DNA from: Blastocatellia bacterium
Lineage (GTDB): Bacteria; Acidobacteriota; Blastocatellia; HR10; J050
Assembly: GCA_026985075.1 (NCBI GenBank)
Contig: JALSQX010000066.1
Location: 24,378 to 88,377, forward strand
Direction of reading: 5' to 3'
Length of the DNA: 64,000 nt
Shown here: piece after piece, positions 9,944 through 19,407 of the stretch
How positions within the stretch are numbered: the stretch's first letter is position 1
Layout: each line of letters starts with the position of its first letter
Translations under genes and position numbers: made by a program
The notes under the pieces: generated by a model
Told to the model about the DNA's origin: nothing
Database searches by the model: none
What the model saw: the letters and a program-made list of their open reading frames with translations, nothing else

Positions 9944-10948
9944 TCACAATCCCGATGTCGGCGGTGGAACCGCTTCCAATAATCGACTGATGACATCGTC
10001 CACGTTCACCTGTTCGGATTCGGCGTGAAAGTTGAGCAGGATGCGGTGCCGAAGGACCGGATGGGCCAGCGCGCGGACATCTTCGCAGGAGACGTTATAT
10101 CGTCCATTCATGATGGCGCGGGCCTTGCCGCCCAGAATCAGGAATTGTGAGGCACGCAGGCTCGCTCCCCAATTCACCCATCGACGAATGAATTCCGGCG
10201 CGCCATCCATGTGGGGACGAGAAGCGCTCACCAGTTTGACGGCGTAGCGCGTCACCGATTCGGCCACGGGGACCTGACGCACGAGGCGCTGAAATCCGAG
10301 AATGTCCTCGCCCGAGGCCACCGGCTCGAATGCCACATCTTGAGGGGCGGTGGTCGCATTCACGACCTGAATCTCCTGCTCCTCGGGCAAGTAATCGATC
10401 TTGATGTTGAACATGAAGCGATCCAGTTGCGCCTCGGGTAGCGGATAGGTGCCTTCCAGTTCGATGGGGTTTTGCGTAGCCAGCACGAAGAACGGTTGCG
10501 GCAACTGATACGTCTCGCCCTGCACGGTGACGTGACCCTCTTGCATCGCTTCCAGCAACGCCGCCTGGGTTTTCGGTGGCGTGCGATTGATCTCATCGGC
10601 CAGAATGATGTTGGCGAAGATCGGCCCTTTGATGAATCGCAATGTGCGGCGGCCGGTGGCCAGATCTTCTTCCAGAACCTCCGTGCCGGTGATGTCGCTG
10701 GGCATGAGATCGGGTGTGAATTGAATGCGTTTGAACGTCAAATCCAACACGTTGGCCAGCGTTTTAATGAGCAACGTCTTGGCCAAACCAGGAACGCCGG
10801 TGATCAAGGCGTTGCCGCCGACAAACAGGGCGATGAGCACCTGTTCGATCACCTCATCCTGACCCACGATGACTTTCCGGATCTCGCGCAGAATCCGCTC
10901 CCGCGCTCCGGTGAGTTTATCCAACAGTTCGTCTTCTCTGACAGCCAT
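9944..10948 (-). CDS. MoxR-family AAA+ ATPase
   Basis: A 334-residue AAA+ ATPase of the MoxR branch, believed to remodel or mature protein complexes with VWA-domain adaptors. Walker A is G51-VPGLAKT-58, Walker B is ILADEINR with D118 and E119, and the sensor-1 region reads VLATQNP. The family signature PPKTQAALLEAMQEG is present (124-138). It lies between the DUF4159 and DUF58 genes in an operon with two intact-MIDAS VWA proteins, the usual client/adaptor set. Length and motifs are typical, with no sign of damage. The start (MAVREDELLD) is 12 bp after the DUF4159 stop and is preceded by GAGGAGAGCGC, a good ribosome site. Confidence 0.95.
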   Translation of the reverse strand: MAVREDELLDKLTGARERILREIRKVIVGQDEVIEQVLIALFVGGNALITGVPGLAKTLLIKTLANVLDLTFKRIQFTPDLMPSDITGTEVLEEDLATGRRTLRFIKGPIFANIILADEINRTPPKTQAALLEAMQEGHVTVQGETYQLPQPFFVLATQNPIELEGTYPLPEAQLDRFMFNIKIDYLPEEQEIQVVNATTAPQDVAFEPVASGEDILGFQRLVRQVPVAESVTRYAVKLVSASRPHMDGAPEFIRRWVNWGASLRASQFLILGGKARAIMNGRYNVSCEDVRALAHPVLRHRILLNFHAESEQVNVDDVISRLLEAVPPPTSGL

Positions 10949-10960
10949 GCGCTCTCCTCG

Positions 10961-11701
10961 TTAATGCGTGAGTGCGTAGATGATGTAGTTCACGCCGAAT
11001 TTGTACGCCTGGTTCGTCTCTTCGATGGGGAGGAAGGGATCATCGGACCACTCCCAGTACTCGCTGATATCGTTGTTGTAATTGACCACCATCATGAGCC
11101 GTCCGTGCGCGTCCGAGAGTCCGTAGAATTTCGGAATCCCACCCCCATATGGCGGTACAACATCGAGCGTCTCGATGTTGAAGAAACAGTTGAATATCGG
11201 GTGAGAGATGTCCAGTTCTTCCAGCTCATATTCGGGGAACGCTCGATGCAAATGTTCGCGCAAATTGTCGAGCGCCCAGCGACCACGAAAATCGTCCACG
11301 ATGAGAAAACCGCCGCGCAGCAGGTATTCTCGTAAGCCCTTGATCTCGGCATCGCTGAGTTGCATGAAGCCGACTTCGCAGAGGTAAGCGAAGGGATAAT
11401 CGAATAGTCGCGGATCATCGAACGTGAGGATGACTTCATCGGGATCGGCTTCGATGCTGGTCAGTTCGGTCACGATTTTCATCAGATGGCGGCCACCGCG
11501 CGGATAATCGTGCGCCCAGGGTGGAAGCCCCTGCCCGAACAAGGTCGCCCGGCCGACCAATGGTCCGCTGTACTTGATGCGCGCAAACGTGAACCGAGTC
11601 GTGTCATCTACGCGATCACTCTGACCGCGCGCCGTGCCCATGATGAAGAGCAACACCATCGCTCCCATGCTGGTGATGATTGTCCTCTCTCGCCCCATCA
11701 T
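10961..11701 (-). CDS. DUF4159 family exported protein
   Basis: A 246-residue protein with a signal peptide (MMGRERTIITSMGAMVLLFIMG, cleavage near ARG-QS) and a DUF4159 domain. Recognisable pieces are FTFARIKYSG, then LREYLLRGGFLIVDDFRG, and DISHPIFNCFF near the C-terminus, as in the family. The fold is class-I-amidotransferase-like and no catalytic role is established. The start was placed at the ATG of 11701, whose ATGA overlaps the stop of the TPR gene; AGGAG lies 4 or 7 bases before the two consecutive ATGs. A longer upstream frame would read antisense-like residues without a signal peptide. The gene family is nearly always found with moxR and DUF58 genes, as here. Confidence 0.88.
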   Translation of the reverse strand: MMGRERTIITSMGAMVLLFIMGTARGQSDRVDDTTRFTFARIKYSGPLVGRATLFGQGLPPWAHDYPRGGRHLMKIVTELTSIEADPDEVILTFDDPRLFDYPFAYLCEVGFMQLSDAEIKGLREYLLRGGFLIVDDFRGRWALDNLREHLHRAFPEYELEELDISHPIFNCFFNIETLDVVPPYGGGIPKFYGLSDAHGRLMMVVNYNNDISEYWEWSDDPFLPIEETNQAYKFGVNYIIYALTH

Positions 11702-14388
11702 TGATCTCCTCTCTGCCCGGTCAACTCCAGTAAGAGATTTTGCGCTTTTTCGAACCAGGGCGCAATCTCTAATGAGCGGAGGACGGCTCGCTTGGCTTCC
11801 GCCCGCCGGCCTTGAGCCAGAAGAGCTCTGGCCAGATAGTAATACGGCGCGGCGCGATCCACCGGCCGAAGCGCCAGCAGGACGCGAAACTCGCGTTCCG
11901 CTCGGACGGGCTGGTCGTGTTCCAAATAGAATTGACCGGCACGAAGATGCCATTCCGCATCGAAGGGATCGATGAAGACGCACCGTTGCAGCATCGCCGC
12001 AGTGCGCTCGACATCACCTTCCTCGGCGAGGAGCCAGGCCAGTCGATTATGCGCCGGGACATTCGTCTCATCGATATCGACCAGTCGCTGAAGAACGGCG
12101 ATGGCCTGCCGGCGCTCCCCGCGCTGCTCATGGAGCTCGGCCAATACCCAATAAGGGTTCTCCTCGCCGGTGTAGTAAGGGAATAGCTCGATCGCTCGTT
12201 GAAGATGTTCGATGGCTCTGGCGATGTCGCCTCGACGCCGATACAGCAGCCCCAGTCGCCAATGAGCGAAGAAACTCTCCGGGTTCTTCACCAACATGCG
12301 GCGCAAAGCGCCTTCGGTCACTGTCCGATGTGACGGACCCAGAACATCGAAGTCCAGCGCGCGCCGATAGCTGGCCGTTATTTCATCGACATAAGCGCGA
12401 AAGGCGCGATCGAATTCTTCGGCATTCATCCCCAGCACGCGCGCGAGCGCCTCCTCCGTCGTGGCATTCTGTTTATATGCCTCTAGCAGTTTCAGGATTG
12501 CCGGGAAGCCGAATCGTTCATCGATGAATGCGCATATGAGCGAGGCCTGGAAATAGGCCAGCGCCAGCGCCTCCGGCGATGACGGTCGGAGAAAGGCGCC
12601 ATCCAATTCGGCGATGGGAACGAATCGCCCATCCACGAATGCTTTCAGTGAGCCGATCGTCCAATCGTCGCCCCACCCGGGTCGCGCTCGCCGCTCTTCG
12701 TAAACGGAGAGGCCTTCGGAGAACCAGCGAGGAATCTTGTAATCGGTCATCTGAAGCGTGATCACGTGAACGAATTCGTGCCAGGCCGTGCTCCCCCAAT
12801 TGAAGTGACCGGCGGGACGGGCGGCCGGAGAATCCATGGCGATGACCGGGCCGAAACAGACGCCCAGCGCTCCCAGCCCCGGCAAGCCCACGGTGCGAAC
12901 GGCGAAGTCGGCGTGATGGGGGAAGACTTCGCAAATGATCGGACTGCGCGGCGTGAATCGATATCTGACCGTCAACGTCCGATAGGCTTCTTCCAGCAAC
13001 GAGACGAGATACGGTCCGAGCACATCGCTCTCCTCGGGCGCCATCTTGATGAGGAAGTGTTGACTGATCGTCTCCCGATACTGGCGCATGCGGTCCAGGA
13101 GATCGAGCGTATTCTTGGTCCACAGGTTGAACGGATCGCCTTGGAACGCTCGTTCCAGTATCCGGCGGCCTTCGCGCTCTTGGCCAATACGCAACAAATT
13201 GATCCCCAGCGTGGCATATGCGTTCCACAAGCGAGGTGAAAGCTCAATGGCCCGCCGCGCGAATTCAACGGCGCGGTGATAGCGGCGATGAATGACGGCG
13301 AATTCGGCCAGCGTGTGATAGAGTTGGCCATAGCGTGGATTGATGCGCAGAACCGTTGCGATGTCCTGCTGCAAGGCGTCCGGGCGATTTTGTAAATAAT
13401 CGGCCACCGCCCGCAAGGCATGGGCTTCCAGTGATCGCGGATTGATGCTGAGGGCGCGCTGGAGGGCATCTCGGGCTTCCCGGAATTGATCGGCTTCCAG
13501 GTGAAGCGCGGCTTTCAGCGTGTACGCGTCCACCAGATGCGGATTGATGTTCAGCGCGCGTTCCAGAGCCTGCCAGACCATCGGGCCTCCATCGATGCGG
13601 CGACTCCGGGCCAATCCCAGATGGGCTCGCGCACTGTGAGGATTGATCTTCAAGGCATCGCGGAAAAAGCTCGCCGCTTCGGCATAGTTATATTTCTCGA
13701 TGTACAATTCGCCGGCACAAAGATAGGCATCAATATACGTGGGATCACGTTCGATGGCGTCCAGGTAAAGCTCATTGGCCTCATGATAGCGCTCCACGTG
13801 AGCCAGCGCCTGAGCGATCAACGTGAGCTCGTCGGCGCGGATGACGCGTCGACTGTTGTAAGAGGCGACGAGTTTCTGAAACTGCGTTTGGGCTTCTTCC
13901 ATCCGACCCAACGTCGTGAGCGCGAGGCCGGCATTGAGCGTGGCTCGCAACGCGTCCGCGCCGCTTCCTTCTCTCGCCGCTCGTTGAAACTCCACGAGAG
14001 CATCTTCGTAGCGACCGAGGATGAGATAGAGTTCGCCGCGCTGATTCCTGAGCGCCGCGCGATCGGGATGACGAGCGAGAAATTGCGCCACGGCCCTTTC
14101 GGCCTTCTCGTATTGACCGGTCTCCAGGTAAACGCGAAGCAGGCCTTGCTGTGCCTGCTGGTGATCCGGGTCCGCTTGGAGGATGGCGGTGAACACGCGG
14201 ATCGCTTCCCGATATTGACCGCGGTTCACATATTCCCAACCGCGAGCAGTGGATTGACCCTCAACGCGCCCACTGGACGAGCAGATGATGGAGAGACTCA
14301 CCACGAGCAGCATGCCGATGAGTCTCGCGGGAGGCGAGAGCCAGCTTAATGTTGGCCATCCTCGGCGATGATGAAATCGGCTGGTCAT
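11698..14388 (-). CDS. TPR protein with embedded MA-type (gluzincin) metallopeptidase domain
   Basis: An 896-residue exported protein (signal anchor about 20-37). TPR units fill about 48-430, with repeated patterns such as ALKINPHSARAHLGLA and ALSINPRSLEAHAL. The middle (about 450-660) is a peptidase MA-like domain with H537-EFVH-541 and the third ligand E558 in WFSEGLSVYEE, all needed for a zinc site. More TPRs fill about 680-890. The likely role is a periplasmic or surface protease whose TPR arms select the substrate; that is inference. It begins four bases inside the stop of the caspase-like gene and ends in an ATGA overlap with the DUF4159 gene, so the three are translated together. Confidence 0.88.
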   Translation of the reverse strand: MTSRFHHRRGWPTLSWLSPPARLIGMLLVVSLSIICSSSGRVEGQSTARGWEYVNRGQYREAIRVFTAILQADPDHQQAQQGLLRVYLETGQYEKAERAVAQFLARHPDRAALRNQRGELYLILGRYEDALVEFQRAAREGSGADALRATLNAGLALTTLGRMEEAQTQFQKLVASYNSRRVIRADELTLIAQALAHVERYHEANELYLDAIERDPTYIDAYLCAGELYIEKYNYAEAASFFRDALKINPHSARAHLGLARSRRIDGGPMVWQALERALNINPHLVDAYTLKAALHLEADQFREARDALQRALSINPRSLEAHALRAVADYLQNRPDALQQDIATVLRINPRYGQLYHTLAEFAVIHRRYHRAVEFARRAIELSPRLWNAYATLGINLLRIGQEREGRRILERAFQGDPFNLWTKNTLDLLDRMRQYRETISQHFLIKMAPEESDVLGPYLVSLLEEAYRTLTVRYRFTPRSPIICEVFPHHADFAVRTVGLPGLGALGVCFGPVIAMDSPAARPAGHFNWGSTAWHEFVHVITLQMTDYKIPRWFSEGLSVYEERRARPGWGDDWTIGSLKAFVDGRFVPIAELDGAFLRPSSPEALALAYFQASLICAFIDERFGFPAILKLLEAYKQNATTEEALARVLGMNAEEFDRAFRAYVDEITASYRRALDFDVLGPSHRTVTEGALRRMLVKNPESFFAHWRLGLLYRRRGDIARAIEHLQRAIELFPYYTGEENPYWVLAELHEQRGERRQAIAVLQRLVDIDETNVPAHNRLAWLLAEEGDVERTAAMLQRCVFIDPFDAEWHLRAGQFYLEHDQPVRAEREFRVLLALRPVDRAAPYYYLARALLAQGRRAEAKRAVLRSLEIAPWFEKAQNLLLELTGQRGDQ

Positions 14389-15410
14389 CGTTTCTGTCGC
14401 GCCTTGATCGACTGGTTCACGCGGGCCAGTCGAACGAGGAGTTTTTCCAATTGGGCGTCGTAAGCGGTCGGTGACATTTCCGCCTTCCGCGCCTTCAGGG
14501 CTTCAATGGCGCGCTCCAGTTGTTCTTTCTCATCCAGCAACTGCTGGAGAATGGGATCATCAACGGCCTCTGCTGATGGGCGAGCGTCAAGATACATCGT
14601 TCGAGCCAACCGGCCATCGCCTTCTGTGGCGTCCTGGTGGCCGACCTGATCACCATTATCGTCGAGCATAGCGTGTTCGGTGGCGAGAATGCCTCGTCGC
14701 TTATACCATTCGGCCGTCATCCTGGTGGCATAAATGAAGGCTTCCAACAGGGAAATGCGTTGGTTTTTGTCCGTATCGGCCTGATCCGCCTTGAAGGCCT
14801 CGATGAAGAATTCGGCAAATCGCGTGGCGTTGCGCTCATAGCCACTTCGCGTCGCCGTGATCACAATACGTCCCGGTTGGCTCAGCGGTTTGATGAACGC
14901 GCCGCTGGCGCTGGCCGCATTCACCAGGATGACGGTGTCGGTGGGCAGCGCGTCCAATAAACGGTCGAAATCCTCGGCGGTCAAATCGGGTCCCGAGAGA
15001 TTGAACTTGGCCTGTTGACCATCGAAGCTCCCGTGGCCGACGAGAAAGACGAAGACGAGATCGCCCGGCTTCACCATAGTCTTGAGTCGCTCGAACGTCG
15101 ATCGGACCTCGATCGCCGTCGCGCGGGCGGTGTTCGCTCTCGTCGTGTCAGATGGCGAGCTCGTGAGATAGAAGAGGTGATCTTCGGCAAACTCCAATTG
15201 GCCGCGGAGCAGATCGACCATGGCGTCGGTCCAATTTCGGAAGCGTTGAGCATAGAGGGGGTCGCCGCCCACGCCCTCGATGATGACGGCGAATCGGTCG
15301 GGTGTCCCTGGTCCTCGATCCGCCGTTCGTTGAGAGGGGGCGGTGATCACGAATGAGAGACACATCGTGACGAACAACGAACAACGGATGATGCCGGATA
15401 ATCCCATCAT
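14385..15410 (-). CDS. Exported caspase-like (C13-type fold) protein with catalytic Cys replaced by Ser
   Basis: A 341-residue protein with a signal peptide (about 1-27). It shows the caspase/legumain-type order: strand VIIEGVGGD, then VFVFLVGHGSFDGQQ with the catalytic-type His at H126, then VILVNAASASGAFIKPL. In active members the last motif reads D-A-C-x-S-G; here the Cys position is S167, so thiol catalysis should be lost. It could be a pseudoenzyme, a serine variant or a ligand-binding relative. A coiled coil (about 285-341, EKEQLERAIEALKARKAE) ends the protein. The start at 15410 has an ATGA overlap with the VWA gene upstream; a longer frame to 15491 lacks a signal sequence. The frame is otherwise complete. 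Confidence 0.82.
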   Translation of the reverse strand: MMGLSGIIRCSLFVTMCLSFVITAPSQRTADRGPGTPDRFAVIIEGVGGDPLYAQRFRNWTDAMVDLLRGQLEFAEDHLFYLTSSPSDTTRANTARATAIEVRSTFERLKTMVKPGDLVFVFLVGHGSFDGQQAKFNLSGPDLTAEDFDRLLDALPTDTVILVNAASASGAFIKPLSQPGRIVITATRSGYERNATRFAEFFIEAFKADQADTDKNQRISLLEAFIYATRMTAEWYKRRGILATEHAMLDDNGDQVGHQDATEGDGRLARTMYLDARPSAEAVDDPILQQLLDEKEQLERAIEALKARKAEMSPTAYDAQLEKLLVRLARVNQSIKARQKR

Positions 15411-17665
15411 GGTAATCGATGTCGTTTCCTCAACAGCCATTCCAGGCTGGCCAGCCCGATGAGCACCAAGAAATTGATCGGCATGTCCCACAACTCTTTG
15501 GTGATGCGCATGGACGCAGCATTCTCCTGATAGACGATCTCCTCGGGCAGCCGATGCGCCGTCTCCGACGTGTAATACCGTCCACCGGTTTCCTCGGCTA
15601 ATCGGCGGAGGAAGTCAACATGCTGCTCGGCGTCACGGAATTCGCGATGGACATCGCCGACGATGAACCCGGCGTGGGCGCGACCGATGATGTCTCCCTG
15701 GCGTTGGGCCGTGACCTCTAAGCGGTGAATGCCGCGTTCCCGCGACGTCCACTCGCCGACGTAACCTCCGCCTTCGGGCGTCCATTCGAGTTGGACGATA
15801 TCTCGCCTTCCGTTCGGTGCGCTGATGCGGGCCGTGACCGTGGCATCGCGAAGCGGATGGAACGCGCGACTGTAAACGTCGGCGCGTATGCGCACGACGT
15901 CGCCGAGATCATAAGCATCGCGATCGGTGGTGACCATCACCGGATCGGGCGCTTCATTGACCAGGTAGCGCAGCAGTTGCTTCCAGAAACGCTCGTGCGA
16001 CTGATCTTCGAACGGTCGTTGCATTTGCCAACGCCAGGAATCTTCGGCCATGAACGCCAGACTGCGCCCGCGACCATAACGCTGATAGACGAGCAGAGGG
16101 ACGGGCGGCCCGTGATCCGAGCGCCCTTCGAGGAGAATGATGGCTCCCGGCTTCACGCCGGAGGGAACCTCGCGTACGGTCACCGCTGGCAAGGCGTTCC
16201 ATATCTCGGCATTCATGACCGCATCGTCGCTGAGTCGCGTGATGGCGTGAAGCGTTCCATTGAACGTCAGCCGAGGATGTACGCGCCGTAGCGCGGCAGC
16301 GGGCGCTTGGTCGTTCAGATAGATGGGCAGCAGGTCGGCAATAGGCGTGGTCGCATAGCCACCGGCGGAAAACGCCCGTCGCCCGCCGAGCATGAGGAAC
16401 CCGCCGCCTCGTTCGGCGACGAACGCTTCGATATTCTTCAATTGCTCGAAGGAGAAGAAGGTCGCTTCCACGCTCCCCAGGATGAGGCCCTTGAAGCGGA
16501 AGAGATCCTCTTTGGTTTGTGGGAATCCATCGGCCAGTTCATCAGGCGTCTCGACGCCCTGTCGATAATACTTGTTCTTGGCCGTGCGCAGGAGTGAGGT
16601 GAGCGTCACGTTCTTCTCCTCGTTGAGAGCTGCTCGCAGTTTTCCATATTCCCAGCGCGGTTCCCCTTCCACGTAGAGAATTCGGGGATGGGCGTCGCGG
16701 ACCATCACCATCGCCTCGCGTCGATTATTCTCATCGATGAGTTCGTCAGGCAGCGGTTCGACGACGAACGTATAGCGCTTCAATCCCGCACCAGCGGGAG
16801 TGAAATCGATGGTGATCGGTTGCACCTGGTGCCCATGAGGGAGTTCGACCATCCGCGACCGGATGGTACGCTCTCCTTCCTGGACGAGTACGCGTGCGCG
16901 TCGAACTCGATCACTCTTGATGGTGAGACTCGCCCTGATAGTGGAACCCTGGAGGATGGATCGCGGGAGGTCGACTTTAGCGAGTTCGATATCGCGATCG
17001 AAATGCGCCCGACCGAGACCCACGATATAAAGCGGGACGCGACGCGCCTTGAGCGTGTTGATGAGCGGGAGGAAATCGGCGTTCACTGTGTTCGCTCCAT
17101 CGCTCATGAGCACAATGGCCGACAGGGGAAGACCGCGAAAATCATCGAGCGCTGTTTCGATGGCGGCAGCCAGGTCGGTCCCCTCGCCCGACGCCGTAAG
17201 AGAGAGGGTCGGATCTCGACGAGCTTTCCGGGAGAAGGCATAGAGGCGGAGTTTGAACTTCTCATTGAGTCGTTGATGAAACGCACTTGATGCGCTCAAT
17301 AGCCGTTGCACCACATCGATGCGTCGCCCATCAGCTTCATCGGCAATACTCATGCTCTGTGAATCGTCGGCCAGCAGAGCGACGAAGCTGCGCTGAGGGA
17401 TGACGACCGAGAGGCGAATCACCGGCTGAAGCAGGCAAACGAAGAGCATCCAGAGCAATCCCGTCCGAAGCGCGATCAGGCCGAATTTCGTTCTGGTGGG
17501 GAGGGGCGTCCCTGTCCGGGAGTAGCTGAGAAACGCGAGGATCAACAATCCCACCAGCAAGAGCACTATCCATTCGGTGGAGAGCCCGGAGGCGAAAGCG
17601 ATCTCACCACGGCGAAAGACGATGGGTTGGTATTTGAATAGAAACTCGAACCATCTATCCATCAT
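15407..17665 (-). CDS. Membrane VWA protein with amidotransferase-like domain, first gene of operon
   Basis: A 752-residue membrane protein. Helices lie at about 32-48 and 61-82, then a VWA domain with an intact MIDAS D100-x-S102-x-S104 (DDSQSM) and the strand SAIVLMSDGANT. A class-I-amidotransferase-like domain follows (about 325-570; RILYVEGEPRWEYGKLR and ERGGGFLMLGGRRAFSAGGY), without a recognisable Cys nucleophile. A final helix sits near the C-terminus (INFLVLIGLASLEWLL). The architecture matches Bat/MoxR-associated proteins often annotated as VWA or glutamine amidotransferase. The ATG at 17665 is preferred over a TTG one codon upstream; AGGG lies nine bases ahead. It is transcribed first in the operon from the promoter at 17755-17727. 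Confidence 0.88.
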   Translation of the reverse strand: MMDRWFEFLFKYQPIVFRRGEIAFASGLSTEWIVLLLVGLLILAFLSYSRTGTPLPTRTKFGLIALRTGLLWMLFVCLLQPVIRLSVVIPQRSFVALLADDSQSMSIADEADGRRIDVVQRLLSASSAFHQRLNEKFKLRLYAFSRKARRDPTLSLTASGEGTDLAAAIETALDDFRGLPLSAIVLMSDGANTVNADFLPLINTLKARRVPLYIVGLGRAHFDRDIELAKVDLPRSILQGSTIRASLTIKSDRVRRARVLVQEGERTIRSRMVELPHGHQVQPITIDFTPAGAGLKRYTFVVEPLPDELIDENNRREAMVMVRDAHPRILYVEGEPRWEYGKLRAALNEEKNVTLTSLLRTAKNKYYRQGVETPDELADGFPQTKEDLFRFKGLILGSVEATFFSFEQLKNIEAFVAERGGGFLMLGGRRAFSAGGYATTPIADLLPIYLNDQAPAAALRRVHPRLTFNGTLHAITRLSDDAVMNAEIWNALPAVTVREVPSGVKPGAIILLEGRSDHGPPVPLLVYQRYGRGRSLAFMAEDSWRWQMQRPFEDQSHERFWKQLLRYLVNEAPDPVMVTTDRDAYDLGDVVRIRADVYSRAFHPLRDATVTARISAPNGRRDIVQLEWTPEGGGYVGEWTSRERGIHRLEVTAQRQGDIIGRAHAGFIVGDVHREFRDAEQHVDFLRRLAEETGGRYYTSETAHRLPEEIVYQENAASMRITKELWDMPINFLVLIGLASLEWLLRKRHRLP

Positions 17666-17726
17666 CAACCACTGCCCTCATCCCTCTCCCCCATCCCGTA
17701 TGGTTCCCGGCTTGAGGTCCTCCTTC

Positions 17727-17755
17727 ATTGTAGACGATGCTCGAAACGAGGTAAA
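17727..17755 (-). promoter_or_regulatory. Promoter of the MoxR/VWA operon
   Basis: On the minus strand TTTACC (17755-17750), a 17-bp spacer and TACAAT (17732-17727) precede the first gene by about 60 bases. No other good promoter was seen between the eight genes, so this probably drives the whole 14.7-kb unit. Confidence 0.5.
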
Positions 17756-18019
17756 CCGGAGCGGGGTAAAAACTTGTAATGGCGTTCTCGGTCGCCCTCA
17801 TGATGAGGACGCCACGGATGGGGAGAGAAAGGTCTCCTGACGCCGAACGGCGAAGCGCGCGTTTCGAGGCTCGCATTTCATGCGGCCATTCTCGATGTTC
17901 ATCGGCTCCGATTGAGCGACGGTTCCATGAGGACCGGGGACTCTTCTCCGACGCATGAAACCGCGTTGTTGCTAGTCGCCTTGCTTGCTGTCCGACCGGG
18001 TTCCTGATACCATGTAGTC

Positions 18020-19189
18020 ATGATGGCGAAACACAGGATGCGCACACGACTTGGGTATCTTTTGTTCGGGGCCATTGTGTTCATCGGGTTGGTCATTCCA
18101 CCTCCTCGAGTGACGGGGGCCTGGGAGAATCTCGCGCTCGTGCCGCAGGCCGGCCGTCGTCCGGAGCGACGCCCACGACCGAAGGCGGCCGAGCAAAGTG
18201 GAGAGAAGAAACCGGCCACTCAACGGAAAAAGAAGCCGCCGGTGGTCGAGGCGCCATCCGAACAGGCTATCCAACTGGAGGCCAAATTGGTGACCGTACC
18301 CGTGGTCGTCTTCGATAAGAAGGGCAATCTGTTCACCAAGCTGAAGAAGGAGAACTTCGCCGTTTACGAGGACAACGTCCGGCAAGAGATCGTCACCTTC
18401 GCCGGCGAAGAAGCTCCATTGACCATGGTCATGCTCATCGAGTACAGCCGCATCATCCAGTGGATTCGCTATGAGGTTATCAATCCGGCGGGCATCTTCG
18501 TCACGCGGTTCGTGAAGCCGGGCGATTATATCGCCATCGTGGCTTTCGATATTCGTCCCAAAGTGCTGGTCGATTTCACCAGCAATCCCGGCGAGTTGCT
18601 CAACGCGGTCAATATTCTCATTCGCAATCTGCCGGCGTTCAGCGAGGCCAATCTCTACGATGCGTTGAAGTTCGTCCTGGAAGGGGGGACGGTCGATGGA
18701 GAGGAATACGGCGGCCTGGCTCAGGTGAAAGGGCGCACCTCGGTCTTGTTGATCGCTACCGGCATCGATACGTTCAGCCGGATCAACTATGACCAGGCGC
18801 GCAAAATCGTGGCCAATGCCGGCGTGCCCATCTACATCATCGGCGTGGGCGAGCTGGCTTATATTCTGGCCGAACCCTATCTCTCCGGGCCTCAGCGATT
18901 GACCTTCCTTCAGGCCCAGAATGCGCTACGCACTTTCGCCGAATCCTCTGGCGGCCGATTTTACAGCGTGCGATTTCAAGGAGCCTTGCCCTCGGTGCTG
19001 GATTCCATCTCCACGATGATGCGCCATCAATATGTGCTCGGTTACAGCCCGTCGACGCCGCGAAAGAAAGGAAAGAAACACAAGATCACCGTGCTCGTCG
19101 ATGTCAATGGCGACGGGAAACCGGATAATAAGCAATTAGAAGTGCAATACCGCCGGTTCTACATCGAACCCAAAGACGATGCCAAGTAG
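18020..19189 (+). CDS. VWFA-related acidobacterial-type protein with degenerate MIDAS
   Basis: A 389-residue exported protein. After a signal segment (about 8-30) and a basic Pro/Lys linker (about 45-80) it has the N-terminal domain typical of the acidobacterial VWFA family (VTVPVVVFDKKGNLFTKLKKENFAVYEDNV). The VWA domain follows (about 130-370). The canonical metal motif D-x-S-x-S is replaced by E141-Y-S143-R-I145, so metal binding is doubtful. The strand SVLLIATGID stands where the second Asp normally sits. The product is probably periplasmic or secreted, with unknown partners. It is divergent from the MoxR operon, with about 350 bp between them, and stands alone. Confidence 0.85.
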   Translation: MMAKHRMRTRLGYLLFGAIVFIGLVIPPPRVTGAWENLALVPQAGRRPERRPRPKAAEQSGEKKPATQRKKKPPVVEAPSEQAIQLEAKLVTVPVVVFDKKGNLFTKLKKENFAVYEDNVRQEIVTFAGEEAPLTMVMLIEYSRIIQWIRYEVINPAGIFVTRFVKPGDYIAIVAFDIRPKVLVDFTSNPGELLNAVNILIRNLPAFSEANLYDALKFVLEGGTVDGEEYGGLAQVKGRTSVLLIATGIDTFSRINYDQARKIVANAGVPIYIIGVGELAYILAEPYLSGPQRLTFLQAQNALRTFAESSGGRFYSVRFQGALPSVLDSISTMMRHQYVLGYSPSTPRKKGKKHKITVLVDVNGDGKPDNKQLEVQYRRFYIEPKDDAK

Positions 19190-19407
19190 AGATGGGGAAT
19201 GCAGTGGCGAGTCATAAGATGAGCTGATCGAGCAATCGCCGATGTTTCTTCGTGAGTGAAGGCGTTGTCCGCCGACTCCACCATCGCACGATCCCCTATC
19301 CTCTGTTCTCAACCAATTGAAGAAATTTTCGAGGGGTGAATCGTTTTTTATCGAAAAATACGTCTATTTCTAATGGAGACCTGTCCGTGAAGGGAGGAGT
19401 CGAACCC

